DNA of 64,000 nt, taken from Paenibacillus riograndensis SBR5. GTDB taxonomy: Bacteria; Bacillota; Bacilli; Paenibacillales; Paenibacillaceae. The notes beneath the pieces are model-generated. The model was given only the letters and a program-made list of their open reading frames with translations. It was not told the DNA's origin and made no database searches. The position numbers were made by a program, and so were the translations under genes. Below, piece after piece: positions 40,689 to 48,765 of this stretch; positions within the stretch are counted from its first letter, which is position 1, and every line of letters begins with the position of its first letter. The stretch is taken from positions 5,501,187-5,565,186 of the forward strand of contig NZ_LN831776.1 of NCBI RefSeq assembly GCF_000981585.1, given 5' to 3'.

Positions 40689-42113
40689 ATGTTTTTAAAT
40701 GACGATTTTCTGTTGACCAGCGAAACGGCGCGCCTGCTCTTTCATAATCATGCCAAAACCATGCCGATCATCGATTACCATTGCCACCTCGACCCGAAGG
40801 AAATCTATGAAGACAAGGCCTTCCGCAACCTGACTGAAGCCTGGCTGGCCGGGGATCATTACAAATGGCGGCTGATGCGGGCCAACGGGATTCCGGAATC
40901 CCATATCACCGGAGAGGCATCGGATTATGACAAATTCCTGGCCTGGGCCCGTACGCTCCCCAAGGCTGTCGGCAACCCGCTGTACAGCTGGACCCACCTG
41001 GAACTGCGCCGGTTCTTCGGGATTAACGAGACGCTGAATGAGGCTTCCGCCCCTGCCATCTGGGAGGAAGTGAACCGCAAGCTTGCTGAGCCTGCGTACA
41101 CCCGGCGGAGCCTGATCCGGAATTCCAAGGTTAAAACCGTCTGCACCACCGATGATCCGGCGGATTCCCTGGAATATCACCGGCTGCTGAAGGAGTCGGA
41201 GCAGGACTTTCAGGTCTTTCCGACCTTCCGCCCCGATAAGGCGCTTAATATCGATGCCGATGGCTTCACCACTTGGCTGACCCGGCTGGGGGAAGCTGCC
41301 GGAGTAGCTGTAACCACGTATGCTGCGCTGGTTGAAGCCTTGCGGAGCCGTGTGGATTTTTTCCATCAGAACGGCTGCCGGCTGTCCGACCATGCGCTGG
41401 ATGTGCTGCGTTATCAGGCGGCAGGTGAAGCTTCACAGCTGGAGCGGATTTTCACCAAACGTCTGGAAGGCGCGGTGTTGTCTCCGGAAGAGATTACAGT
41501 CTACCGGACAGAGCTGCTGTCGGAGCTGATTGGAATGTACCATGATAAAAACTGGACCATGCAGCTGCACCTGCACGCTTTCCGCAACAATAATACGCCG
41601 ATGTTCCGGCGGCTGGGCCCGGATACCGGTTACGACGGAATTAACGACCTGTCATTGGCTGAGGCGCTCTCGCAGCTGCTGGACCGGGCCGAATGCGGCA
41701 AGGGATTGCCGAAGACCATCCTCTATTCACTGAATCCGGGGGATTACCCTGCCCTGCTTGCGCTGATGGGCTGCTATCAAAAGGATACCGCAGGCAAGCT
41801 TCAGCTCGGCTCCGGCTGGTGGTATAACGATACCCGCGACGGGATGCGCCGCCAGCTGACCCTGCTGGCCGACAACAGCCTGCTGGGCAATTTTGTCGGC
41901 ATGCTCACCGATTCGCGCAGCTTCCTCTCGTATACACGCCACGAGTATTTCCGGCGCGTGCTCTGTGAGCTGCTGGGTGAACTGGCCGATCGCGGGGAAG
42001 CGCCGGACGATCTGGCCCTGCTTGGACAGTTGGTCGAGGATATCGCCTACAACAATGCCGCCGGCTACTTTGGCTTCGAAGCCCGCAGCGCAGCCAAGCT
42101 GCAGCACAGGTAG
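40689..42113 (+). CDS. uxaC: Glucuronate/galacturonate isomerase
   Basis: 474 residues of the amidohydrolase-like UxaC family; it converts D-galacturonate to D-tagaturonate (and glucuronate to fructuronate), the entry step of the pathway. Metal-site residues lie in PIIDYHCHLDPKEIYEDK near the N-terminus; KVKTVCTTDDPADSLEYH and MQLHLHAFRNNNTPMF carry further family motifs. GGGAGAATT precedes the ATG. Third enzyme gene of the operon, 33 bp after uxaA. Confidence 0.95.
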   Translation: MFLNDDFLLTSETARLLFHNHAKTMPIIDYHCHLDPKEIYEDKAFRNLTEAWLAGDHYKWRLMRANGIPESHITGEASDYDKFLAWARTLPKAVGNPLYSWTHLELRRFFGINETLNEASAPAIWEEVNRKLAEPAYTRRSLIRNSKVKTVCTTDDPADSLEYHRLLKESEQDFQVFPTFRPDKALNIDADGFTTWLTRLGEAAGVAVTTYAALVEALRSRVDFFHQNGCRLSDHALDVLRYQAAGEASQLERIFTKRLEGAVLSPEEITVYRTELLSELIGMYHDKNWTMQLHLHAFRNNNTPMFRRLGPDTGYDGINDLSLAEALSQLLDRAECGKGLPKTILYSLNPGDYPALLALMGCYQKDTAGKLQLGSGWWYNDTRDGMRRQLTLLADNSLLGNFVGMLTDSRSFLSYTRHEYFRRVLCELLGELADRGEAPDDLALLGQLVEDIAYNNAAGYFGFEARSAAKLQHR

Positions 42114-42184
42114 ACAGAAGCGGGCATGGCACCCTTTTGAAGATATCCGTTAAAGGCGCAAAGCATCAGGAAAGGAAGTATATT

Positions 42185-42913
42185 ATGCCTACGCTGTATA
42201 TTGCCGGTGACTCCACCGCTGCCCAGAAAGGCGGAGGCGAAAAGCCGATGGCCGGCTGGGGTGAATTCCTTCAGGAGCATTTCAGCCCTGAGATTGCCGT
42301 AGACAACCGGGCGGTTAACGGACGCAGCACCCGCTCCTTCCTGGCGGAAGGACGGCTTGAAGATATCGGCAAGGACTTCCAGTGCGGCGACTACCTGCTG
42401 ATCCAGTTCGGACACAATGACCAGAAGGTAGAGGACCCCGCCCGTTATACCGATCCCGCTGCGGAGTACCGCCGGAATCTGCTCACGTTCATCGAATTCG
42501 CCCGCAGCCGCGGCGGATCCCCTGTTCTGCTGACCTCGGTCAGCCGCCGCCGGTTCACTGCAGGCGGCGAACCTGACCCGCTCGCGGTCGGGCTGTACCC
42601 GGAAGCGGTGCGTGAGGTTGCAGCGCAGACCGGCACGCCGCTGCTTGATATTTTTGCCTCCTCCCAGCAGTTGTACCGCGGGCTGGGAGTGGACGGCTCG
42701 CGGCAGCTGTTCATGCATCTGCCTGCAGGCGGGCATCCCAATTATCCGCAGGGCATCACGGATGATACGCATTTCTGCAAACAAGGCGCCGCCCGCATAG
42801 CTGACCTGGTCGCGGAGGCGATCTCGCAGTCGGCAGAGCTGGCCGCCTTGCATGCACACTTGCGGCAGCCAGGGTCTTGGAGTCCACGCATATACTTAGG
42901 ATTTCCCGTATAA
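42185..42913 (+). CDS. Rhamnogalacturonan acetylesterase-like SGNH hydrolase
   Basis: 242 residues. SGNH blocks are in order: GDST (Ser nucleophile in YIAGDSTAAQKG), the Gly in PMAGWGEFL, the Asn in LIQFGHNDQK and the Asp/His pair in DDTHFCKQGA. This is the arrangement of RhgT/YesT, which removes acetyl groups from rhamnogalacturonan. No signal peptide is seen, so it would act on imported oligosaccharides. Start 42185 after AGGAAAG; the longer frame from 42137 lacks an RBS. Confidence 0.9.
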   Translation: MPTLYIAGDSTAAQKGGGEKPMAGWGEFLQEHFSPEIAVDNRAVNGRSTRSFLAEGRLEDIGKDFQCGDYLLIQFGHNDQKVEDPARYTDPAAEYRRNLLTFIEFARSRGGSPVLLTSVSRRRFTAGGEPDPLAVGLYPEAVREVAAQTGTPLLDIFASSQQLYRGLGVDGSRQLFMHLPAGGHPNYPQGITDDTHFCKQGAARIADLVAEAISQSAELAALHAHLRQPGSWSPRIYLGFPV

Positions 42914-42945
42914 AATCCTTATTTGATTACAAGGAGGCTTTTACC

Positions 42946-43788
42946 ATGACTGCCCCGCTTCATTTAGGTGTACGCGCCCATGACTTTGGACGGCTGCCTT
43001 TGCCGGAGCTGACCGCCAAGCTTAGCCGGTATCGTTTTTCGCATATTCAGCTCGCTGTACATAAATCCTTTCCCGAAAGTGTCCCTGCGCTGACTGCATT
43101 AAGCCCGGGAACCGCTGCTTATTTTGGCGAAGCCTTCCGCCAGGCAGGAGTCCGCATTGCCGTACTCGGCTGCTATGTAAATATCGCCGATCCTGATCCC
43201 GCCAAAAGACAGCTGGCTTTGAACGCATTCAGCACCCATCTTCGCCTGGCCCGCGATTTCGGCGCCAGCCTGGTCGGTACTGAAACGGGCAGTGTAGGCA
43301 ACGGCTATACCCCGGAAAATTTTACGGAGGAAGCCTTCCAGCAGGTTGTGGTCTCAGTACAAGCTATGGTGGCAGAAGCGGAGCGATTTGGCGTGACAGT
43401 AGGCATTGAAGCAGGGATCAATCACCCGCTCTATACTGCACAGCTAGCACACCGGCTGCTCACACTGATTCCCTCCAATAATCTGCAGATTATTCTGGAC
43501 TGTGCCAATCTAATGACCGGGGACAATTACCGGCAGCAGGATGCCGTGATTGGGGAAGCGCTGGAGCTGCTGGGGGACCGGATTGCTGTCCTGCACCTGA
43601 AGGACTTCACAGTCAATGACGGACAGATCGGGATTGTGCCTGTCGGCCAAGGGCTGCTTCACTTTGCTCCGCTGCTCCAATACATGAAATATAAGCGGCC
43701 GCATATTCAGGGCATTCTGGAGAGTACCCCCGAGGACTATATGCAGAGCAGCATCGATTTTCTGCAGCGGCTGTATGATGAAGTCTGA
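42946..43788 (+). CDS. Sugar-phosphate isomerase/epimerase-like TIM-barrel protein
   Basis: 280 residues of the xylose-isomerase-like (AP endonuclease 2) fold. Likely metal ligands: Glu in VGIEAGINHPL, Asp in IILDCANLM, His in VLHLKDF and Glu in GILESTPED. The reaction is not identifiable. It is the last gene of the uxa operon, 32 bp after the acetylesterase, so the substrate is probably a pectin-derived uronate or keto sugar. ACAAGGAGG precedes the ATG. Confidence 0.82.
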   Translation: MTAPLHLGVRAHDFGRLPLPELTAKLSRYRFSHIQLAVHKSFPESVPALTALSPGTAAYFGEAFRQAGVRIAVLGCYVNIADPDPAKRQLALNAFSTHLRLARDFGASLVGTETGSVGNGYTPENFTEEAFQQVVVSVQAMVAEAERFGVTVGIEAGINHPLYTAQLAHRLLTLIPSNNLQIILDCANLMTGDNYRQQDAVIGEALELLGDRIAVLHLKDFTVNDGQIGIVPVGQGLLHFAPLLQYMKYKRPHIQGILESTPEDYMQSSIDFLQRLYDEV

Positions 43789-43892
43789 CCTGCTGCAGGA
43801 AACTGGGGCAGAAAGAAGCGATATATAGATTGAACTTGAAAAACTAACAAAAGGGAAAAGGGATGGAGGGGAAGTTTGGAACTGTAGGAGCG

Positions 43893-44012
43893 AATGCGTC
43901 CGCCTTTGTCTGCGGATTTCCACCGCGAACAGCGGTACAAATCAAGAAATCTGCAGACAACAGCGGCCGGAAGTCCAAACATTCTCCGGAGTCCCGACGA
44001 AGTCCCTAATGT
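43893..44012 (-). repeat. Interspersed intergenic repeat, family G, copy 2
   Basis: On the minus strand the same sequence as copy 1: GACTCCGGAGAATGTTTGGA, CTTCCGGCCGCTG, TGCAGATTTCTTGATT, the ACCGC-TGTTC-GCGGT hairpin, then GGAAATCCGCAGACAAAGGC and GGACGCATTCGCTCC as in copy 3. Between converging genes (uxa operon and alpha-mannosidase). The rest of 43789-44189 has only the terminator below. Confidence 0.82.
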
Positions 44013-44102
44013 AAAGCTCTTAAGTTCACTCTATATAGTTAAAAAACTGAGCCGCAGACCGCGCGAACCGCCCCCGATTCACTGCGCCTAAGCGGCATAA
44101 CA

Positions 44103-44150
44103 AACGGGCATCCCCTCACCTGCCGTGAGAATGGGATGCCTGTTCTTAAT
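44103..44150. terminator. Bidirectional terminator between the uxa operon and the mannosidase gene
   Basis: CGGGCATCCCCTCACCTGCC...GAGAATGGGATGCCTG: a GGGCATCCC/GGGATGCC stem with an inner TCACCTGCCGTGA hairpin. TTCTT follows on the plus strand. Confidence 0.75.
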
Positions 44151-44189
44151 GTCCGTGCGGCTAACTATGCAAGCGCCAATACTCCAAGA

Positions 44190-47100
44190 TTAACCGGAAA
44201 ACCTAACAATAAAAGTACTGATTTCATAAGGCTTGATTTCACAGGTAACCGCCCCGCCGGGCTTGATTTCGCCCACCGGCCGCTCCATCAGGTCACATTC
44301 CTGCCAGGAATGGACTGGATAATCGCTGCTGAACGTTACGGTGCTGCGGGTGCCTGTATACTCATGCAGGCGGACGATAAAGCCTTCGCCATTTTCCGCC
44401 ATTTTGAGGGCGTCAACGGCAATGCTGCCGCAGTCCGTCTTGATCAGCGATCTGCCAGCCCCGGCAGAATAACCGCCCTTGACCACACGCAGCGGATTAT
44501 TCAGTGACCAAGCTTCCTGAACCGTGTTTGCTGCTACCCAGTCGCCTTTATGCGGCAGCAGAGCATAGGTAAACCTGTGCTCCCCCTGGTCCGCCTGCCA
44601 GTCAGGCTCTGTGGCCGACTTGATCAGTGACAGCCGCATCACATGATCCTTGATGTCATAGCCGTATTTGCAGTCATTCAGCAGACTGACGCCATAACCC
44701 CGCTCGGACAGATCGGCCCACTGATGGCCGACACTTTCGAACCGCGCATAATCCCAGCTTGTATTCCAATGCGTCGGCCGCTTCACGTTCCCGAACTGGA
44801 TGTCATAGGTAGCCTCCGTAGCCCGCACCGCAACCGGAAAAGCGGTCTTCAGCAGCTGATGCTGCTCATGCCAGTCGGCCAGCGTCTCAAAGTCAATCCG
44901 GGCGCTTCTGCTATACACCTTGACCTTCTGGACAATGGAGGAGTCCATATACTGCCATGTGAATTCCAGCACCGCCGCAAGCGCGCCGCATTCCGTCAGC
45001 TTTACCGAGCGCAGGTCAGTGATTTCTCTCTTTTTTTCCTGATAAAAGAGATCAATATCCCAGGCATCGTACATCTTCGGCTTATCCTCAAAAACCTGGA
45101 GCACGTTGCCGTTCTCACCCGGAGCCAGCACCTCCCGCTGTTCCCGGCGGTCATAAATACGGCTCAGCTGCCCCGCATCGTTCCATTCCAGCACATAAAA
45201 CGGTGTCGTAAGCCGGGAATCCTCCCATTCGAACGGAACCGGGTCGCCGGGCGTTAAGGCGTTGCCTTCCCGCGCCTCAATCTTGCCTGCGGCAGAATCA
45301 GCAGAACCCGCTGAATCTGCCTCAACCGCAAATGCTGCCACAGTTCCGGCCTTAATGACTGTGCTGCCCAGCATCGGAACCGCCGGGACCTCGATCAGCC
45401 ACTCCCCGCCAACACGCTGGGAAGATAACTGCCGGCCGGCCGCAGTGGTCCACACCATATCCTCACCTGCTGCTTCATAAGGAATAGCTGCCAGCTCTGT
45501 CCGCTCGTAGAAAGCTCCATTGAAGACTGTGTATTCAGTCTCCTGCCGGAAACCGGCCCCTTCAGCCAGTTCTTCTGCCAGCCCTTCTGTCATCTCTTCT
45601 GCCTGCTCTTCTGCCAGCCCTTCTGCCAGCTCTTCGGCCCGCTCTTCGACCAGCCCTTCCACCAGCCCCGCAGCCGCTGCCTCCGCCGCCGTGCTGCCGA
45701 TCCGCTCCGCTTCCGCATATTCCAATCTTGAATCCTCGTACACCTCGCGGATGGAGGAGCCTGGAATAATATCGTGGAACTGGTTGCGGAGGATGGTGTG
45801 CCAGCCCTCCAGCAGGAGCTGTGCCGGATAGCTGCTGAAGCTGCCCTTTTCCACAGCCAGGAGGACCTGCAGCCACTCCGCTTCACGGTACAGCAGCTCC
45901 AGCTTCCGGTTCATCCGCTTGTTGTAGGCCTGGCTGGTATACGTTCCCCGGTGGAACTCCAGGTACAACTCCCCGTCCCAGGTATGAACATACTGGTCAG
46001 TGCTGCGGACCGCCTCATTCAGGCGTTCAAAATACTCATCCGCCCGCCCCGTCCGGACCGCGGGAATCCCGGGCATCTTGTCAAGGCGCCGGCGCATTTC
46101 CAGCATTTCGCGGTTGACGCCCCCGCCGCCATCACCATATCCGTAGGAGAGCAGCAGCTCACGGTTCAGATTCTTATCCCGGTACTGATCCCAGATGCCC
46201 TGAACGGAGAAGGCTTCAATCAGGCCGTTGTAGGTATAATACCAAGCGCCGGAGTCAGGCCCTTCAGGCGTGGTGATAAAGTGAGTCAGCACTTCACTGC
46301 CGTCAATACCTCTCCAGCGAAACGTATCATGCGGCATACGGTTATACTGGCTCCAGCTGATCTTGGTGGTCATGAACGTATCAATGCCCGATTTGCGCAA
46401 AATCTGCGGCAGCGCCCAGCTGTAGCCAAAGACATCGGGGAGCCACAAATATTTGCAGTCCACGCCGAATTCCTCCCGGAAAAACTTGGTTCCGTACAAG
46501 ATCTGGCGCACCAGCGATTCCCCGCTGGTCAGATTGCAGTCCGCTTCCAGCCACATCGCACCTCCGGCTTCCCAGCGGCCTTCTTCCACCCGCTTGCGGA
46601 TTTCAGCATAGATTTCCGGGTAATCCTCTTTGATGTAAGCATACAGCTGCGGCTGGGTCTGCAAAAATATATATTCCGGGTACTGCTTCATCAGCCGGAG
46701 CACTGTGGAGAAAGAGCGGGCTGCTTTTTCCCGCGTATGGGTAAGCCGCCACAGCCAGGCAACGTCGATATGGGTATGGCCGATTGCGGTTACGGTTACC
46801 GGAGGCTTCGCCTCAAGCAGCGCCAGCTGCTCCAGCAGCAGCGATTCTGCCTCACGGACGGAACGGTAAAAGCCTGCGCTGCCCGGTTTCGACCAGTCCA
46901 GCTTGTTGAATGCCCGGTTGAGCGCCATCAGCAGCTCCTGCTTCTCCGGCTGCTGGTCTGCAAGCTGCTTGCAGGTGGACAGCGCAGCACGGCCTGTATA
47001 ATACAAATTATCCGCCGCCTCATCCAGCCAGGCCAGCTCTGACCGCATAATCCGGTGCTCCTGGGGAACCGGACGGCCCCCGCCCTCCAGCCCTGACCAC

Positions 47101-47510
47101 AAGCGGAAGGTGAAGTCCAGCGCACGGCCCGCCGCATCCTCCTCCAGAAAAACCTCCTGGTGGTTGGAATCCACCCCCTGATAAGGCTTGCCGTCAAGAT
47201 ACAGCAGCGACTCAAAACCGCTGTTGTTGCCCCCGCCGGTCCGGCCGAAGTCAAAAAGCCCGACCACGCGTTTCCCCTTCCACTCCGCAGGCACTTCTAT
47301 GGTGCTATGCAGCCAGAGGTACGCATCCCGGCCGGTCCAGTAATCCCCCAGCTGAAGCCTGGTGTCTCCTTCGAGCTGCGGAGGGTACTTCCCGTTCGCT
47401 CCATCCTTATCCTCTACTGCCAGCCAGTCACTCAGTTTGACAACATCACGGTAACGATACCCTTCCAGTTCACGCAGCCGCGCCCCCAGCTTTTCCTCCG
47501 TCCAAAACAT
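44190..47510 (-). CDS. Alpha-mannosidase, GH38
   Basis: 1106 residues, cytoplasmic. The GH38 catalytic region near residues 240-450 has IGHTHIDVAWLWRLTHTREK (zinc and substrate), LWLPDVFGYSWALPQIL with the nucleophile Asp, and the HTWDGELYLEFHRGTYTSQA segment. Beta-sandwich domains follow, with FGNVKRPTHWNTSWDYARFE and HPFRVLRGG-like LNNPLRVVKGGYS. Around residues 615-650 is a low-complexity insertion of repeated Glu/Ala/Leu (AEELAEGLAEEQAEE), coded by a tandem repeat. GGAGG precedes the ATG. A LacI gene follows upstream with a shared operator, so induction is likely by a mannoside. Confidence 0.9.
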   Translation of the reverse strand: MFWTEEKLGARLRELEGYRYRDVVKLSDWLAVEDKDGANGKYPPQLEGDTRLQLGDYWTGRDAYLWLHSTIEVPAEWKGKRVVGLFDFGRTGGGNNSGFESLLYLDGKPYQGVDSNHQEVFLEEDAAGRALDFTFRLWSGLEGGGRPVPQEHRIMRSELAWLDEAADNLYYTGRAALSTCKQLADQQPEKQELLMALNRAFNKLDWSKPGSAGFYRSVREAESLLLEQLALLEAKPPVTVTAIGHTHIDVAWLWRLTHTREKAARSFSTVLRLMKQYPEYIFLQTQPQLYAYIKEDYPEIYAEIRKRVEEGRWEAGGAMWLEADCNLTSGESLVRQILYGTKFFREEFGVDCKYLWLPDVFGYSWALPQILRKSGIDTFMTTKISWSQYNRMPHDTFRWRGIDGSEVLTHFITTPEGPDSGAWYYTYNGLIEAFSVQGIWDQYRDKNLNRELLLSYGYGDGGGGVNREMLEMRRRLDKMPGIPAVRTGRADEYFERLNEAVRSTDQYVHTWDGELYLEFHRGTYTSQAYNKRMNRKLELLYREAEWLQVLLAVEKGSFSSYPAQLLLEGWHTILRNQFHDIIPGSSIREVYEDSRLEYAEAERIGSTAAEAAAAGLVEGLVEERAEELAEGLAEEQAEEMTEGLAEELAEGAGFRQETEYTVFNGAFYERTELAAIPYEAAGEDMVWTTAAGRQLSSQRVGGEWLIEVPAVPMLGSTVIKAGTVAAFAVEADSAGSADSAAGKIEAREGNALTPGDPVPFEWEDSRLTTPFYVLEWNDAGQLSRIYDRREQREVLAPGENGNVLQVFEDKPKMYDAWDIDLFYQEKKREITDLRSVKLTECGALAAVLEFTWQYMDSSIVQKVKVYSRSARIDFETLADWHEQHQLLKTAFPVAVRATEATYDIQFGNVKRPTHWNTSWDYARFESVGHQWADLSERGYGVSLLNDCKYGYDIKDHVMRLSLIKSATEPDWQADQGEHRFTYALLPHKGDWVAANTVQEAWSLNNPLRVVKGGYSAGAGRSLIKTDCGSIAVDALKMAENGEGFIVRLHEYTGTRSTVTFSSDYPVHSWQECDLMERPVGEIKPGGAVTCEIKPYEISTFIVRFSG

Positions 47511-47527
47511 TTGCTTTTCCTCCTTTT

Positions 47528-47541
47528 ATAACACGTGTTAT
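47528..47541 (-). promoter_or_regulatory. LacI operator before the alpha-mannosidase gene
   Basis: ATAACACGTGTTAT, a perfect 14-bp palindrome, 17 bp upstream of the mannosidase start and identical to the one upstream of the neighbouring lacI-type gene (48622-48635). Confidence 0.75.
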
Positions 47542-47560
47542 ATCCCGAAAAAAAGCACGC

Positions 47561-48601
47561 TTACGCGCTTTCTCCCGCCCTTAAAACCGCGGGCAGCCAT
47601 ATTTTCCCGGCCGCTTCCGGTGCTGCTCCGCCTTCAATCTGCTTGAGCACACATCTTACTGCCTCTACTCCCATACCCACATAGGGAATTTCAACACAGC
47701 TTAATGCCGGCAGGCTCAGACGGTGGCCCTGGATCGTGTTGTCCGCCGCCATCACCCGCAGCTCTTCGCCGATGCGCAGGCCCAGCTTATGGGCGGCCCG
47801 GTACAAATCCGGGACCCCGCTGGACCAGTTCACCAGCAGCGGCGGCGGCGGCTTGCTGATATCCGCCAGCTTCAGGAGCCATTCCTCCCAGTCCACCCGC
47901 CCTTCCCGCTCGGGAAGGCGGAAGAAAAAGGGATTCATGCCCCGTTCGCTGCACCAGCGGATATAGGCGTCCCGGCGTGTCCGCTCCGCCCAGCTCCGGA
48001 TGCTGCCATGATACACCTCAGCATATACCGGAGTCTGGAGCTGCGGAGTTCCCGGCCGCAGCAAATAATCCAGAGCCAGCTCCACACTGCCCTTGTAGTC
48101 GGCCAGCACAGAGCATACCCCCTCCGCCTCGGCATAACCCTCCACGGATACATACGGAACCCCCGCCTCGCTGACCTTGGCGGCCCATGCTTCATCGCGG
48201 TAGCTGGTATTATCCAGCGTCACGATGCCGTCGATTTTCCGCTGGTGGTAGAGATCCACCAGCTCACTCCTGGCTTCGCCGTCCGGCCGGTGGCCCGGCG
48301 AGCAGAGCAGAATGTGATAGCCGTGCGCCTCACATTCCCGCTGCATGCCCTCCAGCAGCCGCATGAACAGCGGGTGCCGTGTGTCGCCGAACGCGGCCAG
48401 ACTCATGGTGCGGCCCGTCTTCATGCTTCGCGCCTGGGCGTCCACATGGTAGTTCAGCTCACGGATCGCAGCCAGCACGTTCTCCCGCGTCTCCCCGCTG
48501 ACGCCGATGCCCGGCGTGCCATTCAGCACAGCAGAGACGACGCTGCGGGATACACCGGCCAGCTTGGCAACATCGCGGCTGGTTACTCTTTTTTTGTCCA
48601 T
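47561..48601 (-). CDS. LacI-family regulator of the alpha-mannosidase gene
   Basis: 346 residues: helix-turn-helix VTSRDVAKLAGVSRSVVSAVLNG, hinge, and a ligand domain (GRTMSLAAFGDTRHPLFMRL, KIDGIVTLDNTSY, GLRIGEELRVMAADNTI). The ATG at 48601 follows GAGGTG; a longer frame from 48628 overlaps the operator. Identical palindromes lie before this gene and before the adjacent mannosidase gene, which argues for autoregulation and joint control. Confidence 0.9.
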   Translation of the reverse strand: MDKKRVTSRDVAKLAGVSRSVVSAVLNGTPGIGVSGETRENVLAAIRELNYHVDAQARSMKTGRTMSLAAFGDTRHPLFMRLLEGMQRECEAHGYHILLCSPGHRPDGEARSELVDLYHQRKIDGIVTLDNTSYRDEAWAAKVSEAGVPYVSVEGYAEAEGVCSVLADYKGSVELALDYLLRPGTPQLQTPVYAEVYHGSIRSWAERTRRDAYIRWCSERGMNPFFFRLPEREGRVDWEEWLLKLADISKPPPPLLVNWSSGVPDLYRAAHKLGLRIGEELRVMAADNTIQGHRLSLPALSCVEIPYVGMGVEAVRCVLKQIEGGAAPEAAGKIWLPAVLRAGESA

Positions 48602-48621
48602 ATCAGCACCTCGGCAAAAGT

Positions 48622-48635
48622 ATAACACGTGTTAT
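48622..48635 (-). promoter_or_regulatory. LacI operator before the regulator gene
   Basis: ATAACACGTGTTAT, identical to the site at 47528-47541. About 20 bp upstream of the lacI-type start, overlapping where the -10 would be. Confidence 0.75.
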
Positions 48636-48765
48636 TTTTGTTGTATACCTTTTTATGGAAATGGTGGCTCCGGTCCATTCAGCCCTTTCTACTTGTTATG
48701 GATACCCTATCATGGGTACAATTAATGAATAGCAGGTGTCATCATACAAAGGATAGGTGAAACAA

